The notes: generated from the letters alone by a model not told the origin. A stretch of DNA of 64,000 nucleotides from Pseudomonas umsongensis (GCF_002236105.1 NZ_NIWU01000005.1:186001-250000), one strand, 5' to 3'. Positions 42,701 to 53,569 are shown, numbered from the stretch's first letter. Program-made: numbers and translations.

Positions 42701-43437
42701 TGCTGGTGGTCGACGACCACGCGGCCAATCGTTTGCTGATGTGCCAGCAGCTGGAGTTTCTGGGCCACCGATTCAGCGTCGCGGCAGATGGCCAGGCTGG
42801 CTTGGACGCATGGAAATCCGACACATTTGACCTGGTGATCGCCGATTGCAACATGCCGGTCATGAACGGATACGAACTGGCCCAAGCCATTCGTCGACAT
42901 GAACAGCACACACAATTGCCACGCTGCACCCTCCTGGGCTTTACCGCCAATGCTCAACCGGAAGAGATTCAACGGTGCAAACAGGCCGGGATGGACGACT
43001 GCCTGTTCAAGCCGCTGTCCCTGGCCGCCCTGGGTCAATGGGTCAAGGGCATCCAGCCCGCGGCCGCCGCACCAGCCTTCAGCCAGCAAGGCTTGCATGT
43101 GTTGACGGGGGGCAATCCGACGTTAAACCTGCGCCTGCTGACCGAACTGCTGAACAGTAGCCGCCTGGATCGACAGGGCCTGCAAGCGCTGTCAGGCACA
43201 CAGGAACCACAGGCATTTCTCGACATTGCCCATAGAATCAAGGGCGCCGCCCGAATCGTCCAGGCCACTCGGTTGATCGACAGCTGCGAGGCGCTCGAGG
43301 CTGCCGGCCATGCCCCCTTCTCCCCCGAGAAAGTAAGCGAATGCTGCGACGCCGTAGAGCGCGCCTTGCTCGAACTGGAGCAGGCATTGCTGCAACAAAT
43401 CGAGCAAAACGCCCCCTGCACAATGAGCGAGCCTTAA
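39784..43437 (+). CDS. BvgS/RocS-type unorthodox hybrid sensor kinase (RocS2-like)
   Basis: 1217 residues. A signal peptide (to about residue 30) is followed by two periplasmic solute-binding family 3 domains in tandem (about 55-290 and 300-535), a membrane helix (about 545-565), a PAS domain (580-690), HisKA with ATMSHEIRTPMNAVIGML, HATPase (VEDTGPGISHEDQQRLFEPF; GGAGLGLVISRSL), a receiver (VLVVDDHAANR; DLVIADCNMPVMNGYE) and a C-terminal Hpt domain (DIAHRIKGAARIVQATRL). It is a full His-Asp-His relay feeding the regulator at 39161. Start GTG 39784 or ATG 39796. The two Venus-flytrap domains imply sensing of a small periplasmic ligand. It corresponds by synteny to RocS2. Confidence 0.92.
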   Translation: MRHRMPSRLKDYLLIMITSLCLCTPLHAAQASEQLTLLGRSAPLHLKVELDQSQRHWARGKQELILGTSAPDYPPFDLTSSGHDYEGFTADYAGILGKVLDLPIKVRRFNSRGAAIEALENGEVDLLGTANGFEASNDHIALSRPYAVDQPVLVTREGETRTLNDGLSGLRLSMLYHYLPLEEVKALYPKAIITSYPSYQNAINAVAFGQADVFLGDTVSTHYMINKGYLNNIRMASFGKHEAHGFSFAVHKTNPQLLDIINTTLKAIPASERENIAKRWSAGSDILLTDQKLELSYNEEHWLAQHPVVRVVVNEAYAPLTFFDSAGNFRGIAADLLELIRLRTGLRFDIQRSRSDSDMIELIKTGQADLIAALLPSAKRDNLLNFTRPYLQNSYVLLTRKAHDSPANLAQLKGKSLAIARGNPLVEYLRREFPQIRLIKTPDTFSAVEMLAEGRVEGAVNSLVIANYFIASQLFETDLQISTTIGTRQAAFSLATGRDATELNDILNKALLSIAPQELGVINNRWRGYSASSQSTWHNYQRLFYQIVIGAGLLLLISVTWNAYMRRQINQRRAAERALNDQLEFMGSLVNGTPHPIYVRDRQGLLQSCNDSYLRTFNTKREDVIGKSVIQGTLGNAFEAREYQVDYQRVVTEGTPMILDRALHIGDRRLTIYHWILPYRDSSGEVQGIIGGWIDISERRQLLDDLRCAKERADEANRAKSTFLATMSHEIRTPMNAVIGMLELTLKRIELQHPDRPAIDVAYHSARDLLELIGDILDIARIESGHLSLNPERVNPEELVASVARIFDGLARQKGLELQLEFNPANPTIDVLLDPLRFKQVLSNLVSNAIKFTEHGQVRIIVALHLTEEPNQVQMLLLVEDTGPGISHEDQQRLFEPFAQAGNAAQSARGGAGLGLVISRSLCEMMNGSLQLSSQPCVGTRVRISLPLPTLPRQSREQIAEPPIHCATVPLNVLVVDDHAANRLLMCQQLEFLGHRFSVAADGQAGLDAWKSDTFDLVIADCNMPVMNGYELAQAIRRHEQHTQLPRCTLLGFTANAQPEEIQRCKQAGMDDCLFKPLSLAALGQWVKGIQPAAAAPAFSQQGLHVLTGGNPTLNLRLLTELLNSSRLDRQGLQALSGTQEPQAFLDIAHRIKGAARIVQATRLIDSCEALEAAGHAPFSPEKVSECCDAVERALLELEQALLQQIEQNAPCTMSEP

Positions 43438-43485
43438 CTATGCTTGGACGCGGAGCAGTGTGTTAACCATCACGGAGTGACCTGC

Positions 43486-46431
43486 ATGCCCAGCCCACTG
43501 CGTCCGGATCAACGCCGTTTTCCCCTGCACGTTCATATCAGCGTGATGTTCACTTGCCTGCTGTTGCTGACCGGGATCGTGCTGGGCATTTTCAACTATC
43601 AGCAAACCACGCAAATCATTCTGTCGAGCAGTGAAAAACTGTTCAGTCGAATTGAGCAGGACGTGCGCCTGGACCTGCACGCCACCTATGAACCGATTCG
43701 GCACCTGCTGAGCCTGTTGACGCATACCCCTGCCACCCAGGCGCTCGATCTGCAGCAGCGCCTGGCGTTGCTACTGCCCTTCAGTCAGTCACTCCAGGAC
43801 AACCCCGACCTGGCTTCGCTGTACGTGGGGTACGACACCGGTGACTTCTTCATGGTTCGCCCGCTGCGCACCCCAGATCAGAAGGCGTTACTCAAGGCCC
43901 CGGATACCGCGGCCTACCAGGTCTGGAGTATCGAGCGAAACAGCAGCGGCCAGGTGCATTCGCAATCCTTGTTTTTTGATCGGGACCTGACGCTCGTCAG
44001 CCGTCAGGACAACCCTGAAGAAATCTACGATCCGCGTGGCCGCGCCTGGTTTATCAGCGCCAGCCAAAACGCTGACCAGATCACCACCGAACCCTACGTT
44101 TTTTTCTCGACCCACAATGTCGGTACCACCCTGGCACGGCGCAGCGGCGAGCATGCCGTACTCGCTGCCGACCTGACCCTGGCCGAGCTTTCGGCCACAC
44201 TGGCCAAACATGTGGTGACGCCCGCTACCGAGATCGTGCTGTTCGACGCGCAAGGCAATGCCATCGCTTATCCCGACAGCCGTCGCCTGATCGTTGACGA
44301 TCAAACCGCCCACCTGAGCAAGGCCGCCGACCTCAGTCCCGCCCTGCAGGCGCTGCTCAGTACACCTGCGCCGGGTAATCGCCTGACTGCCATGGGCCGT
44401 CAATGGATTGTTGCGCGTAGCCGCATGCAGGAAGGCGGCCCCCAGGGGCTGCAACTGGCAATGCTGATACCTGAAGATGAACTGCTCGTCGATGCCTACC
44501 GCATGCGCTGGCAAGGCGCACTGATTACCCTGGCGACCCTGCTGCTGTGCGTACCACTGGGTTGGCTGACGTCCAGGATCCTGGTCAAGCCCCTGCGCTC
44601 CCTCGTGCAGGAAGCGGATGCCATTCGCAGTTTCGATTTCAACTTTCCGGCCACACGCCGCTCTCCGGTACTTGAGGTCGACCAGCTAAGCCTTTCCATG
44701 GAGCGTATGAAAGATACCCTGGCAAGCTTTTTCCAGATCACAGACAGCCTGAGCGCCGAGACCCGGTTTGCCCCATTGCTGGAGCGGGTGCTGTTTGAAA
44801 CGGTAAGGATCGGCCGGGCCCAGGCTGGCCTGATCTACCTGCGCGAAGGGGATGGCGACCTCATGGAACCCCAGGGCCTGGTGATCAACGACACCGCACA
44901 CGCCCTGTCTTCATTCGACCTTCGCGCACACGCATTCAAGGACACAGACAGCCCCGCCTGGCTGCAGCAGCTGTCGACAGCCGACAACGTTGTCACCCAC
45001 CTGGGCTTCGAACAGGCGGGGGATCTCCAAAAAGTCCTGCTGGCAATGGCCTGTCCCCGCGTTCACCTGATCGGCATCCGCTTGCACAATCGTCACAACG
45101 AAACCGTCGGCCTGTTGGTGTTTCTGCTGGCCGACAGCGGCAACCAGAGCGACCTGGACAAACTGCGTCCCGACCGCATTGCATTCCTGCAGGCGGTGTC
45201 CGGTGCCGCCGCTGTGAGTATTGAAAGCCATCGCTTGCAGGACCGGCAAAAAAAGCTGCTGGACGCCTTCATCAAGCTGCTGGCCGGTGCGATAGATGCC
45301 AAGAGCCCCTATACCGGTGGCCATTGCCAACGAGTTCCGGCGCTGACGTTGATGCTCGCCCAGGCCGCAGCAGCCAGCCAGGACCCGGCTTTCAGCGGCT
45401 ACCAGCCTACGGACGATGAGTGGGAGGCGCTGCACATAGCCGCCTGGCTGCACGACTGCGGCAAAGTGACAACCCCGGAATACGTCGTCGACAAAGCCAC
45501 CAAGCTCGAAACCCTGAACGACCGCATCCACGAAATACGCACCCGCTTCGAAGTGCTCAAGCGCGATGCCTGGATCAACTATTGGCAAGCCATTGCCCAA
45601 GGTGGCGATGAGCAGCCCCTGGCGCAACAGCGCGATGCCACTTTGGCGGAACTCGATGACGATTTCGCCTTCATCGCCCGCTGCAACCTCGGCGGCGAGA
45701 CCATGGCCGAAGCCGATCTGCAACGCCTGCGCAGTATCGGTCAACGCACCTGGACGCGGACCCTGGATGACCGCCTGGGAGTTTCCTGGGAGGAGAACCA
45801 GCGCCAGGCACGCACGCCCGCACCGACGCTGCCCGTCTGCGAGACGTTGCTGGCGGACCGGCCCGAGCATCTGTTCGAACGCGCCGAAGCCGAAGTGATT
45901 GCCGAGGATAATCCCTGGGGTTTCAAGCTCGATGTCCCGCATTACAAGTACAACCGCGGCGAACTCTACAACTTGAGCATTACCCGAGGCACCCTGACAC
46001 GCGAAGAGCGCTACATCATCAACCACCACATGGTGCAGACGATTCTGATGCTCAACCACCTGCCCTTCCCCGAGCATCTGGGCAACGTAGCGGAGATCGC
46101 CGGCGGTCACCACGAAAAAATGGACGGCACGGGTTATCCGAAACGCTTGAAGCGTGAGCAGATGAGCCTGCCGGCGCGGATGATGGCGATTGCCGATATC
46201 TTCGAGGCGCTGACCGCCGCCGACCGCCCCTACAAGAAAGCCAAGACCCTGAGTGAAGCGCTGGGCATCATGGCCAACATGTGCCGGGATGCCCACATCG
46301 ACCCACCGTTGTTCGAACTGTTCATCAACGCGCAGATCTATCTGCAGTACGCCCGGCGCTTCCTCGACCCACAGCAGGTCGATGCAGTGGATGCGTCAAG
46401 CCTGCTGGTCAAGGCAGGCTTGAGAGCGTGA
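43486..46431 (+). CDS. dCache-HAMP-GAF-HD-GYP c-di-GMP phosphodiesterase
   Basis: 981 residues starting MPSPLRPDQRRFPLHV at 43486 (CGGAG nine bases upstream). Order: membrane helix (about 17-40), periplasmic double Cache sensor (45-345, with DPRGRAWFISA and VVTPATEIVLFD), second helix (350-372), HAMP, GAF (about 435-590), then HD-GYP. The HD motif is AAWLHDCGKVTTPEY and the GYP motif HHEKMDGTGYPKRL; more than 150 residues separate them, much longer than the usual domain, and include YWQAIAQGGDEQPLAQ. It should split c-di-GMP to pGpG or GMP in response to a periplasmic ligand. It closely follows the hybrid kinase (49 bases) and is probably co-transcribed. Confidence 0.9.
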   Translation: MPSPLRPDQRRFPLHVHISVMFTCLLLLTGIVLGIFNYQQTTQIILSSSEKLFSRIEQDVRLDLHATYEPIRHLLSLLTHTPATQALDLQQRLALLLPFSQSLQDNPDLASLYVGYDTGDFFMVRPLRTPDQKALLKAPDTAAYQVWSIERNSSGQVHSQSLFFDRDLTLVSRQDNPEEIYDPRGRAWFISASQNADQITTEPYVFFSTHNVGTTLARRSGEHAVLAADLTLAELSATLAKHVVTPATEIVLFDAQGNAIAYPDSRRLIVDDQTAHLSKAADLSPALQALLSTPAPGNRLTAMGRQWIVARSRMQEGGPQGLQLAMLIPEDELLVDAYRMRWQGALITLATLLLCVPLGWLTSRILVKPLRSLVQEADAIRSFDFNFPATRRSPVLEVDQLSLSMERMKDTLASFFQITDSLSAETRFAPLLERVLFETVRIGRAQAGLIYLREGDGDLMEPQGLVINDTAHALSSFDLRAHAFKDTDSPAWLQQLSTADNVVTHLGFEQAGDLQKVLLAMACPRVHLIGIRLHNRHNETVGLLVFLLADSGNQSDLDKLRPDRIAFLQAVSGAAAVSIESHRLQDRQKKLLDAFIKLLAGAIDAKSPYTGGHCQRVPALTLMLAQAAAASQDPAFSGYQPTDDEWEALHIAAWLHDCGKVTTPEYVVDKATKLETLNDRIHEIRTRFEVLKRDAWINYWQAIAQGGDEQPLAQQRDATLAELDDDFAFIARCNLGGETMAEADLQRLRSIGQRTWTRTLDDRLGVSWEENQRQARTPAPTLPVCETLLADRPEHLFERAEAEVIAEDNPWGFKLDVPHYKYNRGELYNLSITRGTLTREERYIINHHMVQTILMLNHLPFPEHLGNVAEIAGGHHEKMDGTGYPKRLKREQMSLPARMMAIADIFEALTAADRPYKKAKTLSEALGIMANMCRDAHIDPPLFELFINAQIYLQYARRFLDPQQVDAVDASSLLVKAGLRA

Positions 46432-46914
46432 TCAGCAGTCGGTCAGGCGCAGGAAAATTGCGGCCAATTGCTCGATGCCCGCTTGATCCTGCGCGGTGAA
46501 ACGCGCCAGTTGGGGGCTGTCGAGATCGAGCACGCCGATCAGGCGACCGTCCTTGACCAAGGGCACGACCAGTTCGCTGTTCGACGCACTGTCGCAGGCG
46601 ATATGCCCGGCAAACGCGTGCACGTCTTCGACTCGCTGGGTTTGCAAGGTCGCCGCCGCCGTCCCGCACACGCCCCGGCCGAACGGAATCCGCACGCAGG
46701 CGATTTGCCCTTGGAACGGGCCCAGCACCAGCTCGCCATCACGATTGAGGTAGAATCCGGCCCAGTTCAAGCCCTCGAGTTGATTGAACAGGAACGCCGA
46801 AAACTGAGCGGCGTTGGCAATGAAATCACGCTCATCCGCCAGCAAGGACTCCAGCTGCGCGTGCAGCATGCCATAGCCCTCGAGGCCCTGGCCGCTCTTT
46901 TGTAAATCGATCAT
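46432..46914 (-). CDS. msrC: Free methionine-(R)-sulfoxide reductase (GAF type)
   Basis: 160 residues, a GAF-fold enzyme that reduces free L-methionine-(R)-sulfoxide. The expected cysteines are present: GQIACVRIPFGRGVCGTAAA gives two, ten residues apart, and AGHIACDSASNSELVVPL the third. Start MIDLQKSGQGLEGYGM at 46914, overlapping the end of the preceding ATPase gene by four bases. The stop adjoins, and is convergent with, the HD-GYP gene (46431/46432). Confidence 0.9.
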   Translation of the reverse strand: MIDLQKSGQGLEGYGMLHAQLESLLADERDFIANAAQFSAFLFNQLEGLNWAGFYLNRDGELVLGPFQGQIACVRIPFGRGVCGTAAATLQTQRVEDVHAFAGHIACDSASNSELVVPLVKDGRLIGVLDLDSPQLARFTAQDQAGIEQLAAIFLRLTDC

Positions 46915-47801
46915 GCCTTGTGCTCCAACAGTTTCAGCCCCACCCAATAGCGGGCAAATTGATACGCGCAACGTCCGTTGCGATTGCCCCGGCCCGTGGC
47001 CCAGCGCACCGCAAGGATGTCCAGCTCTTCGGTGCGTTGCCACGGCAGGCCTGCCCTGTCGGCCAATTGACCGATCCAGTGTTCGACCACATCGAGGAAG
47101 TGCTCCTGGGTGAACGGATAGAACGATAGCCACAACCCGAAGCGATCCGACAGGGCGATCTTGTCTTCCACTGCCTCGCTGGGGTGCAATTCACCATCGA
47201 CCCGTTTCCAGTTTTCGTTATCGCTTTCCTTTTCCGGCACCAGGTGTCGACGGTTGGAGGTGGCGTACAGCAACACGTTGTCCGGTGCCTGTTCGAGCGA
47301 ACCGTCGAGAACGCTTTTGAGCACGCGATAATCGCCCTCGCCTGACTCGAACGACAGGTCATCGCAGAACAATACGAAACGCTGCGGTAGCTTGGCGAGC
47401 TGCTCGACCACCCGCGGTAAGTCCGCCAGGTGATCACGCTCGATTTCGATCAGGCGCAGACCAGCCTCGGCGTGCTCAGCCAGCAAGGCGCGCACCAGCG
47501 ACGATTTGCCAGTGCCACGCGAACCCCAGAGCAGGGCGTGGTTGGCCGGCATGCCATCGAGGAACTGGCGGGTATTTCGTCCCAGTTGCTCCACCTGGCG
47601 GTCGACGCCGATGAGGTCGCTCAGACGCATGTCCAGGCTGACCTGCAGTGGCAGCAGAAAACCGCTGCGCCCCTCACGCTGCCAGCGCGCAGCCAGGCAA
47701 TGGGTCCAGTCGATGGCTTGCCGAGGGGTGGGCAACAACGGTTCGATACGGGCCAGAACGGCATCGGCACGTTCAAGAAAAGCATTTAATCGGGAATCCA
47801 C
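46911..47801 (-). CDS. DUF815-type AAA ATPase
   Basis: 296 residues with start GTG at 47801, set by CGAGGAGAAGAC; the frame continues 15 codons upstream without a better site. The Walker A motif is LWGSRGTGKSSLVRALL and Walker B is RFVLFCDDLSFE; a sensor-like region YATSNRRHLVPEKESDN and an arginine-rich C-terminus follow. Such ATPases are conserved in proteobacteria with unknown role. Coupling to msrC by a four-base overlap is the only context clue. Confidence 0.85.
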   Translation of the reverse strand: MDSRLNAFLERADAVLARIEPLLPTPRQAIDWTHCLAARWQREGRSGFLLPLQVSLDMRLSDLIGVDRQVEQLGRNTRQFLDGMPANHALLWGSRGTGKSSLVRALLAEHAEAGLRLIEIERDHLADLPRVVEQLAKLPQRFVLFCDDLSFESGEGDYRVLKSVLDGSLEQAPDNVLLYATSNRRHLVPEKESDNENWKRVDGELHPSEAVEDKIALSDRFGLWLSFYPFTQEHFLDVVEHWIGQLADRAGLPWQRTEELDILAVRWATGRGNRNGRCAYQFARYWVGLKLLEHKA

Positions 47802-47945
47802 GTCTTCTCCTCGGGCACGTTCACAGTAATGATGTCGATACAGCAACGAAATACAGCGTTCGATGAACGGTCAACCGCCCTGTAGCGGGGCTCGCGGGAT
47901 CACCCTGCATGATCGACTATGCTTGAGCAGCGAAGGAAAACGGAA

Positions 47946-50265
<2,320 letters not shown>

Positions 50266-50282
<17 letters not shown>

Positions 50283-50727
50283 TTTGCCCCAGCAAGTGGT
50301 CAAGGCCGTCGCGCAGGTCATTCAGCCGATCCAGATCCACACCGCTGTCGCATAACAGGCGGGCCTTGAGCGGCCCGACCTGATCACGCAGTGCGGTGCC
50401 CTTGGGCGACAAGCTCAGGTGTACCTCGCGCTCATCGCGCGCCGAGCGCTGACGCTGAACCAGTTGCAACTGTTCAAGACGCTTGAGCAGGGGCGTCAGC
50501 GTACCGGAGTCCAACGCCAGGCGCTCACCCAGCGCCTTGACCGTCGGCTGCTCCGGGGCAACCGCCTGCCATTCCCACAACACCAGCATCGCCAGGTACT
50601 GCGGATAAGTCAGGCCCAACTGATCGAGCATCGGCTTGTAGGCGCGAATGACCGCGCGGGACGCCGCATACAGTTTGAAGCAGAGCTGGCTGTCGAGGCT
50701 CAGCGAGTCGACGGACAAGCTGTTCAT
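50266..50727 (-). CDS. ospR: OspR, MarR/OhrR-type oxidative stress regulator
   Basis: 153 residues with a MarR winged helix (about 60-105: PTVKALGERLALDSGTLTPL then LKRLEQLQLV and the wing RSARDEREVHLSLS). A reactive N-terminal cysteine (DSQLCFKLYAASRAV) and a C-terminal one (LLCDSGVD) fit the OspR/OhrR peroxide-sensing pair. In P. aeruginosa OspR (PA2825) represses the adjacent glutathione peroxidase gene and pigment genes. The start overlaps the gpx stop by four bases. Confidence 0.87.
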
Positions 50728-51209
50728 TTGAGCAGTGCTTCGATCTCACCGCTCAAGTCCTGCGGCTTGGTCGCTGGTGCGAAGCGCTTGACCAACTGGC
50801 CGTCCTTGCCGATCAGGAATTTGGTGAAATTCCACTTGATACCTTGGGAACCGAGCACACCCGGTGCACGCTTTTTCAACTGCACAAACAAGGGATGGGC
50901 GCCGTCGCCATTGACTTCAATCTTTTTGAACAGCGGGAAACTGACACCGTAGTTCAGCTCGCAGAACTCGCTGATCGCCCCTTCGTTGCCCGGTTCCTGC
51001 TTGCCGAATTGATTGCAGGGGAAGCCAAGCACCACCAGGCCTTGATCCTTGTAGGTCTGCCACAGTTCCTCAAGGCCTTTGTATTGCGGGGTGAAACCGC
51101 ATTTGCTGGCGGTGTTGACCACCAATACCGCCTTGCCGGCGAAATCCGCCAAGGTTTTTTGTTCGCCCTTAATGGTGGTGCAAGGGATGCTTAGGAGGTT
51201 GTCGCTCAT
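50724..51209 (-). CDS. gpx: Glutathione peroxidase
   Basis: 161 residues. The peroxidatic cysteine is in VNTASKCGFTPQYKGLEELW (Cys in place of selenocysteine), with FPCNQFGKQEPG and WNFTKFLI completing the catalytic Gln/Trp/Asn set. It reduces hydroperoxides; bacterial Cys-type enzymes commonly use thioredoxin. The start at 51209 follows AGGAGG. It forms an operon with ospR downstream, so the peroxidase gene and its sensor-repressor are co-transcribed. Confidence 0.93.
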   Translation of the reverse strand: MSDNLLSIPCTTIKGEQKTLADFAGKAVLVVNTASKCGFTPQYKGLEELWQTYKDQGLVVLGFPCNQFGKQEPGNEGAISEFCELNYGVSFPLFKKIEVNGDGAHPLFVQLKKRAPGVLGSQGIKWNFTKFLIGKDGQLVKRFAPATKPQDLSGEIEALLK

Positions 51210-51308
51210 GATCGAGGCACTCGAAAAGGGGTGATGCGACAAACATAGCGAGCAATTGAATTGTGTGCAATCTAATAAATCCCACCTGCCCCTCAATCCA
51301 CACTCAAT

Positions 51309-51413
51309 CCCTGTAGGAGCTGCCGCAGGCTGCGATCTTTTGATCTTGATCTTTCGCGATAGAGAGAAAAAACAAAGATCAAAAGATCGCAGCCTGCGGC
51401 AGCTCCTACAGGG
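51309..51413. repeat. Long inverted repeat between msrB and gpx
   Basis: Perfect 39-base arms at 51309-51347 and 51375-51413, beginning CCCTGTAGGAGCTGCCGCAG, are separated by a 27-base loop. This is another pseudomonad intergenic repeat family (TAGGAGCTGCCGCAGGCTGC) and would form a very stable hairpin after msrB. Confidence 0.92.
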
Positions 51414-51419
51414 TTCGCG

Positions 51420-51815
51420 TTACGAGCGGGGTACCAGGTCCAGGCACACAGAGTTGATGCAGTAGCGCAGGCCGGTTGGCGGCGGGCCATCCGGGAATAC
51501 GTGGCCCAGGTGCGCGTCACATTTGGCGCAGACCACTTCGGTGCGGATCATGCCGTGGCTGACATCACGAATCTCGGTCATGGCGCTATCGCCGATCGGC
51601 GCATAAAAGCTTGGCCAGCCGCAGCCGGAATCGAACTTGGTGCTGGAATCGAACAACGGCTCGCTACAGCAGATGCAGTGGTAGATACCGTCGGTCTTGG
51701 TGCCGTTGTACTTGCCGGAAAACGGGCGTTCGGTGCCCTTGAGGCGGCAAACGTTGTACTGTTCCGGATCGAGCATGGCTTTCCATTCTTCCAGGGTTTT
51801 TTCCAACTTTTCCAT
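51420..51815 (-). CDS. msrB: Peptide methionine-(R)-sulfoxide reductase MsrB
   Basis: 131 residues. Two zinc-binding CxxC pairs (HCICCSEPL; VCAKCDAHLGHVFPDG) and the catalytic cysteine in GLRYCINSVCLD are visible, with the FDSGCGWPSFY motif. It repairs methionine-R-sulfoxide in proteins. Tandem starts GTG/ATG/ATG at 51821/51818/51815; the last has the best spacing to AGGTG. It is divergent from the aminotransferase gene. Confidence 0.94.
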   Translation of the reverse strand: MEKLEKTLEEWKAMLDPEQYNVCRLKGTERPFSGKYNGTKTDGIYHCICCSEPLFDSSTKFDSGCGWPSFYAPIGDSAMTEIRDVSHGMIRTEVVCAKCDAHLGHVFPDGPPPTGLRYCINSVCLDLVPRS

Positions 51816-52041
51816 CATCACACCTCAGCAACTGAAAAAGCCCGATCTGTACCTTTTCCACGGATCGGGCGGCACGTATGATTGCGCCTCGTCAAACGCC
51901 AGTCTGGCAGCCAGGCCACGCGCATTCAAACGGATTTATGGGTGCTGCCTCTCAAGGCGTCAGGCCTGTGTGATTACGCAGGATTCCCAGCACGGTTGTC
52001 CACACACCGCCTGGATCGTTCATTTTCGGGAACACATCGCC

Positions 52042-53253
52042 ATGCAGGTCAGCAAATCGAACAAGCTCGCCAACGTCTGCTACGACATTCGCGGCCCAGT
52101 GCTCAAGCACGCCAAACGCCTGGAAGAGGAAGGCCATCGCATCCTCAAGCTGAACATCGGCAACCCGGCGCCCTTTGGTTTCGAAGCGCCGGATGAAATC
52201 CTCCAGGACGTGATCCGCAATCTGCCCACCGCCCAGGGCTACAGCGACTCCAAGGGCCTGTTCAGCGCGCGCAAGGCCGTGATGCAGTACTACCAGCAAA
52301 AACAGGTGGAAGGCGTCGGCATTGAAGACATCTACCTGGGCAACGGCGTTTCCGAGCTGATCGTGATGTCGATGCAGGCCCTGCTCAACAACGGCGACGA
52401 AGTGCTGGTACCGGCGCCCGACTACCCGTTGTGGACCGCCGCGGTAAGCCTCTCGGGCGGCAACCCGGTGCATTACCTGTGCGACGAGCAAGCCAACTGG
52501 TGGCCGGACCTGGCGGACATCAAGGCCAAGATCACCCCGAACACCAAGGCACTGGTGATCATCAACCCGAACAACCCGACCGGTGCGGTGTACTCCAAAG
52601 AAGTCCTGCTGGGCATGTTGGAGCTGGCCCGCCAGCACAACCTGGTGGTGTTTTCCGACGAAATCTACGACAAGATCCTGTACGACGACGCCGTGCACAT
52701 CTGCACCGCGTCTTTGGCGCCGGACCTGCTGTGCCTGACCTTCAACGGCCTGTCCAAGTCCTATCGAGTGGCCGGTTTCCGTTCCGGCTGGATCGCCATT
52801 TCCGGACCGAAACACCACGCCCAGAGCTACATCGAAGGCATCGACATGCTGGCTAACATGCGCCTGTGCGCCAACGTGCCGAGCCAGCACGCGATCCAGA
52901 CCGCACTGGGTGGCTATCAAAGCATCAACGACCTGGTGCTGCCGTCGGGGCGCCTGCTGGAGCAGCGTAACCGCACTTGGGAACTGCTCAACGACATTCC
53001 CGGTGTGAGCTGCGTCAAACCGATGGGCGCACTGTATGCGTTCCCGCGGATCGACCCGAAGGTCTGCCCGATCCACAACGACGAAAAATTCGTCCTCGAC
53101 CTGCTGCTCTCGGAGAAGCTGCTGGTGGTGCAAGGCACGGCGTTCAACTGGCCATGGCCCGACCACTTCCGCGTCGTGACCCTGCCGCGCGTCGATGACC
53201 TGGACATGGCCATCGGACGCATTGGCAATTTCCTCAAATCCTATCGCCAATAA
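52042..53253 (+). CDS. alaA: AlaA-like PLP-dependent aminotransferase
   Basis: 403 residues, fold type I class I aminotransferase. The signatures are LKLNIGNPAPFGFEAP, NPNNPTGAVYSKEVL, VFSDEIYDKILYD (Asp contacting the PLP ring nitrogen) and NGLSKSYRVAGFRSGW, which holds the PLP lysine. AlaA makes alanine from pyruvate and glutamate. The ATG at 52042 is preceded by weak sequence; the frame extends far upstream without a better start. The gene corresponds to PA2828 in the sagS-htpX neighbourhood. A hairpin follows. Confidence 0.87.
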   Translation: MQVSKSNKLANVCYDIRGPVLKHAKRLEEEGHRILKLNIGNPAPFGFEAPDEILQDVIRNLPTAQGYSDSKGLFSARKAVMQYYQQKQVEGVGIEDIYLGNGVSELIVMSMQALLNNGDEVLVPAPDYPLWTAAVSLSGGNPVHYLCDEQANWWPDLADIKAKITPNTKALVIINPNNPTGAVYSKEVLLGMLELARQHNLVVFSDEIYDKILYDDAVHICTASLAPDLLCLTFNGLSKSYRVAGFRSGWIAISGPKHHAQSYIEGIDMLANMRLCANVPSQHAIQTALGGYQSINDLVLPSGRLLEQRNRTWELLNDIPGVSCVKPMGALYAFPRIDPKVCPIHNDEKFVLDLLLSEKLLVVQGTAFNWPWPDHFRVVTLPRVDDLDMAIGRIGNFLKSYRQ

Positions 53254-53262
53254 GCAGCCAGT

Positions 53263-53293
53263 CACCGTGCGATACCAAAAACATCGCACGGTG
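53263..53293. terminator. Hairpin after alaA
   Basis: CACCGTGCGAT (53263-53273) pairs with ATCGCACGGTG (53283-53293) with a nine-base loop. There is no U-run, but the position just after the stop codon suggests termination or mRNA stabilisation. Confidence 0.6.
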
Positions 53294-53495
53294 ATTCATT
53301 CTGCAACATATGCTCGCGCCCTACCCGTGACCTCACTCCCGATGCCCGTGCACGACCCCATTGCCTGGTCACATCGAGTAACGACGGGCACTTTGTTGCC
53401 GGTTGGCTGGCAAATCACTTTGCCATCCCTTGTCGGAAATGCCCTGCAAACAGCTACGCTATTGCTGTAGGACACAGTTTGAAATAGTCACTCGG

Positions 53496-53524
53496 TTGAA
53501 TACCCCGTTGCGGCACCTTATATA
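53496..53524 (+). promoter_or_regulatory. Promoter of htpX
   Basis: TTGAAT (53496-53501), a 17-base spacer, and TATATA (53519-53524) make a good sigma-70 promoter. The overlapping GGTTGAA with CCTTATATA also resembles a sigma-32 heat-shock promoter, fitting the usual control of htpX. The rest of the 53294-53569 gap shows nothing further. Confidence 0.5.
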
Positions 53525-53569
53525 CCCCGCAGTACGCTACATCTTTAGCTTGAGGAGATTTCTACAACC

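Noticed and set aside
44911..46296. 461-codon minus-strand frame inside the HD-GYP gene
   Set aside because: The plus strand has clear GAF and HD-GYP motifs; the antisense frame is a codon-bias artefact.
51309..51413. Long inverted repeats (also at 58338-58425 and 62577-62662) as insertion-sequence ends or CRISPR repeats
   Set aside because: The arms are short, have no transposase between them, no regular spacers and belong to known dispersed intergenic repeat types of Pseudomonas.
51952..53289. 445-codon minus-strand frame opposite alaA
   Set aside because: alaA carries all aminotransferase signatures; the antisense translation has none.
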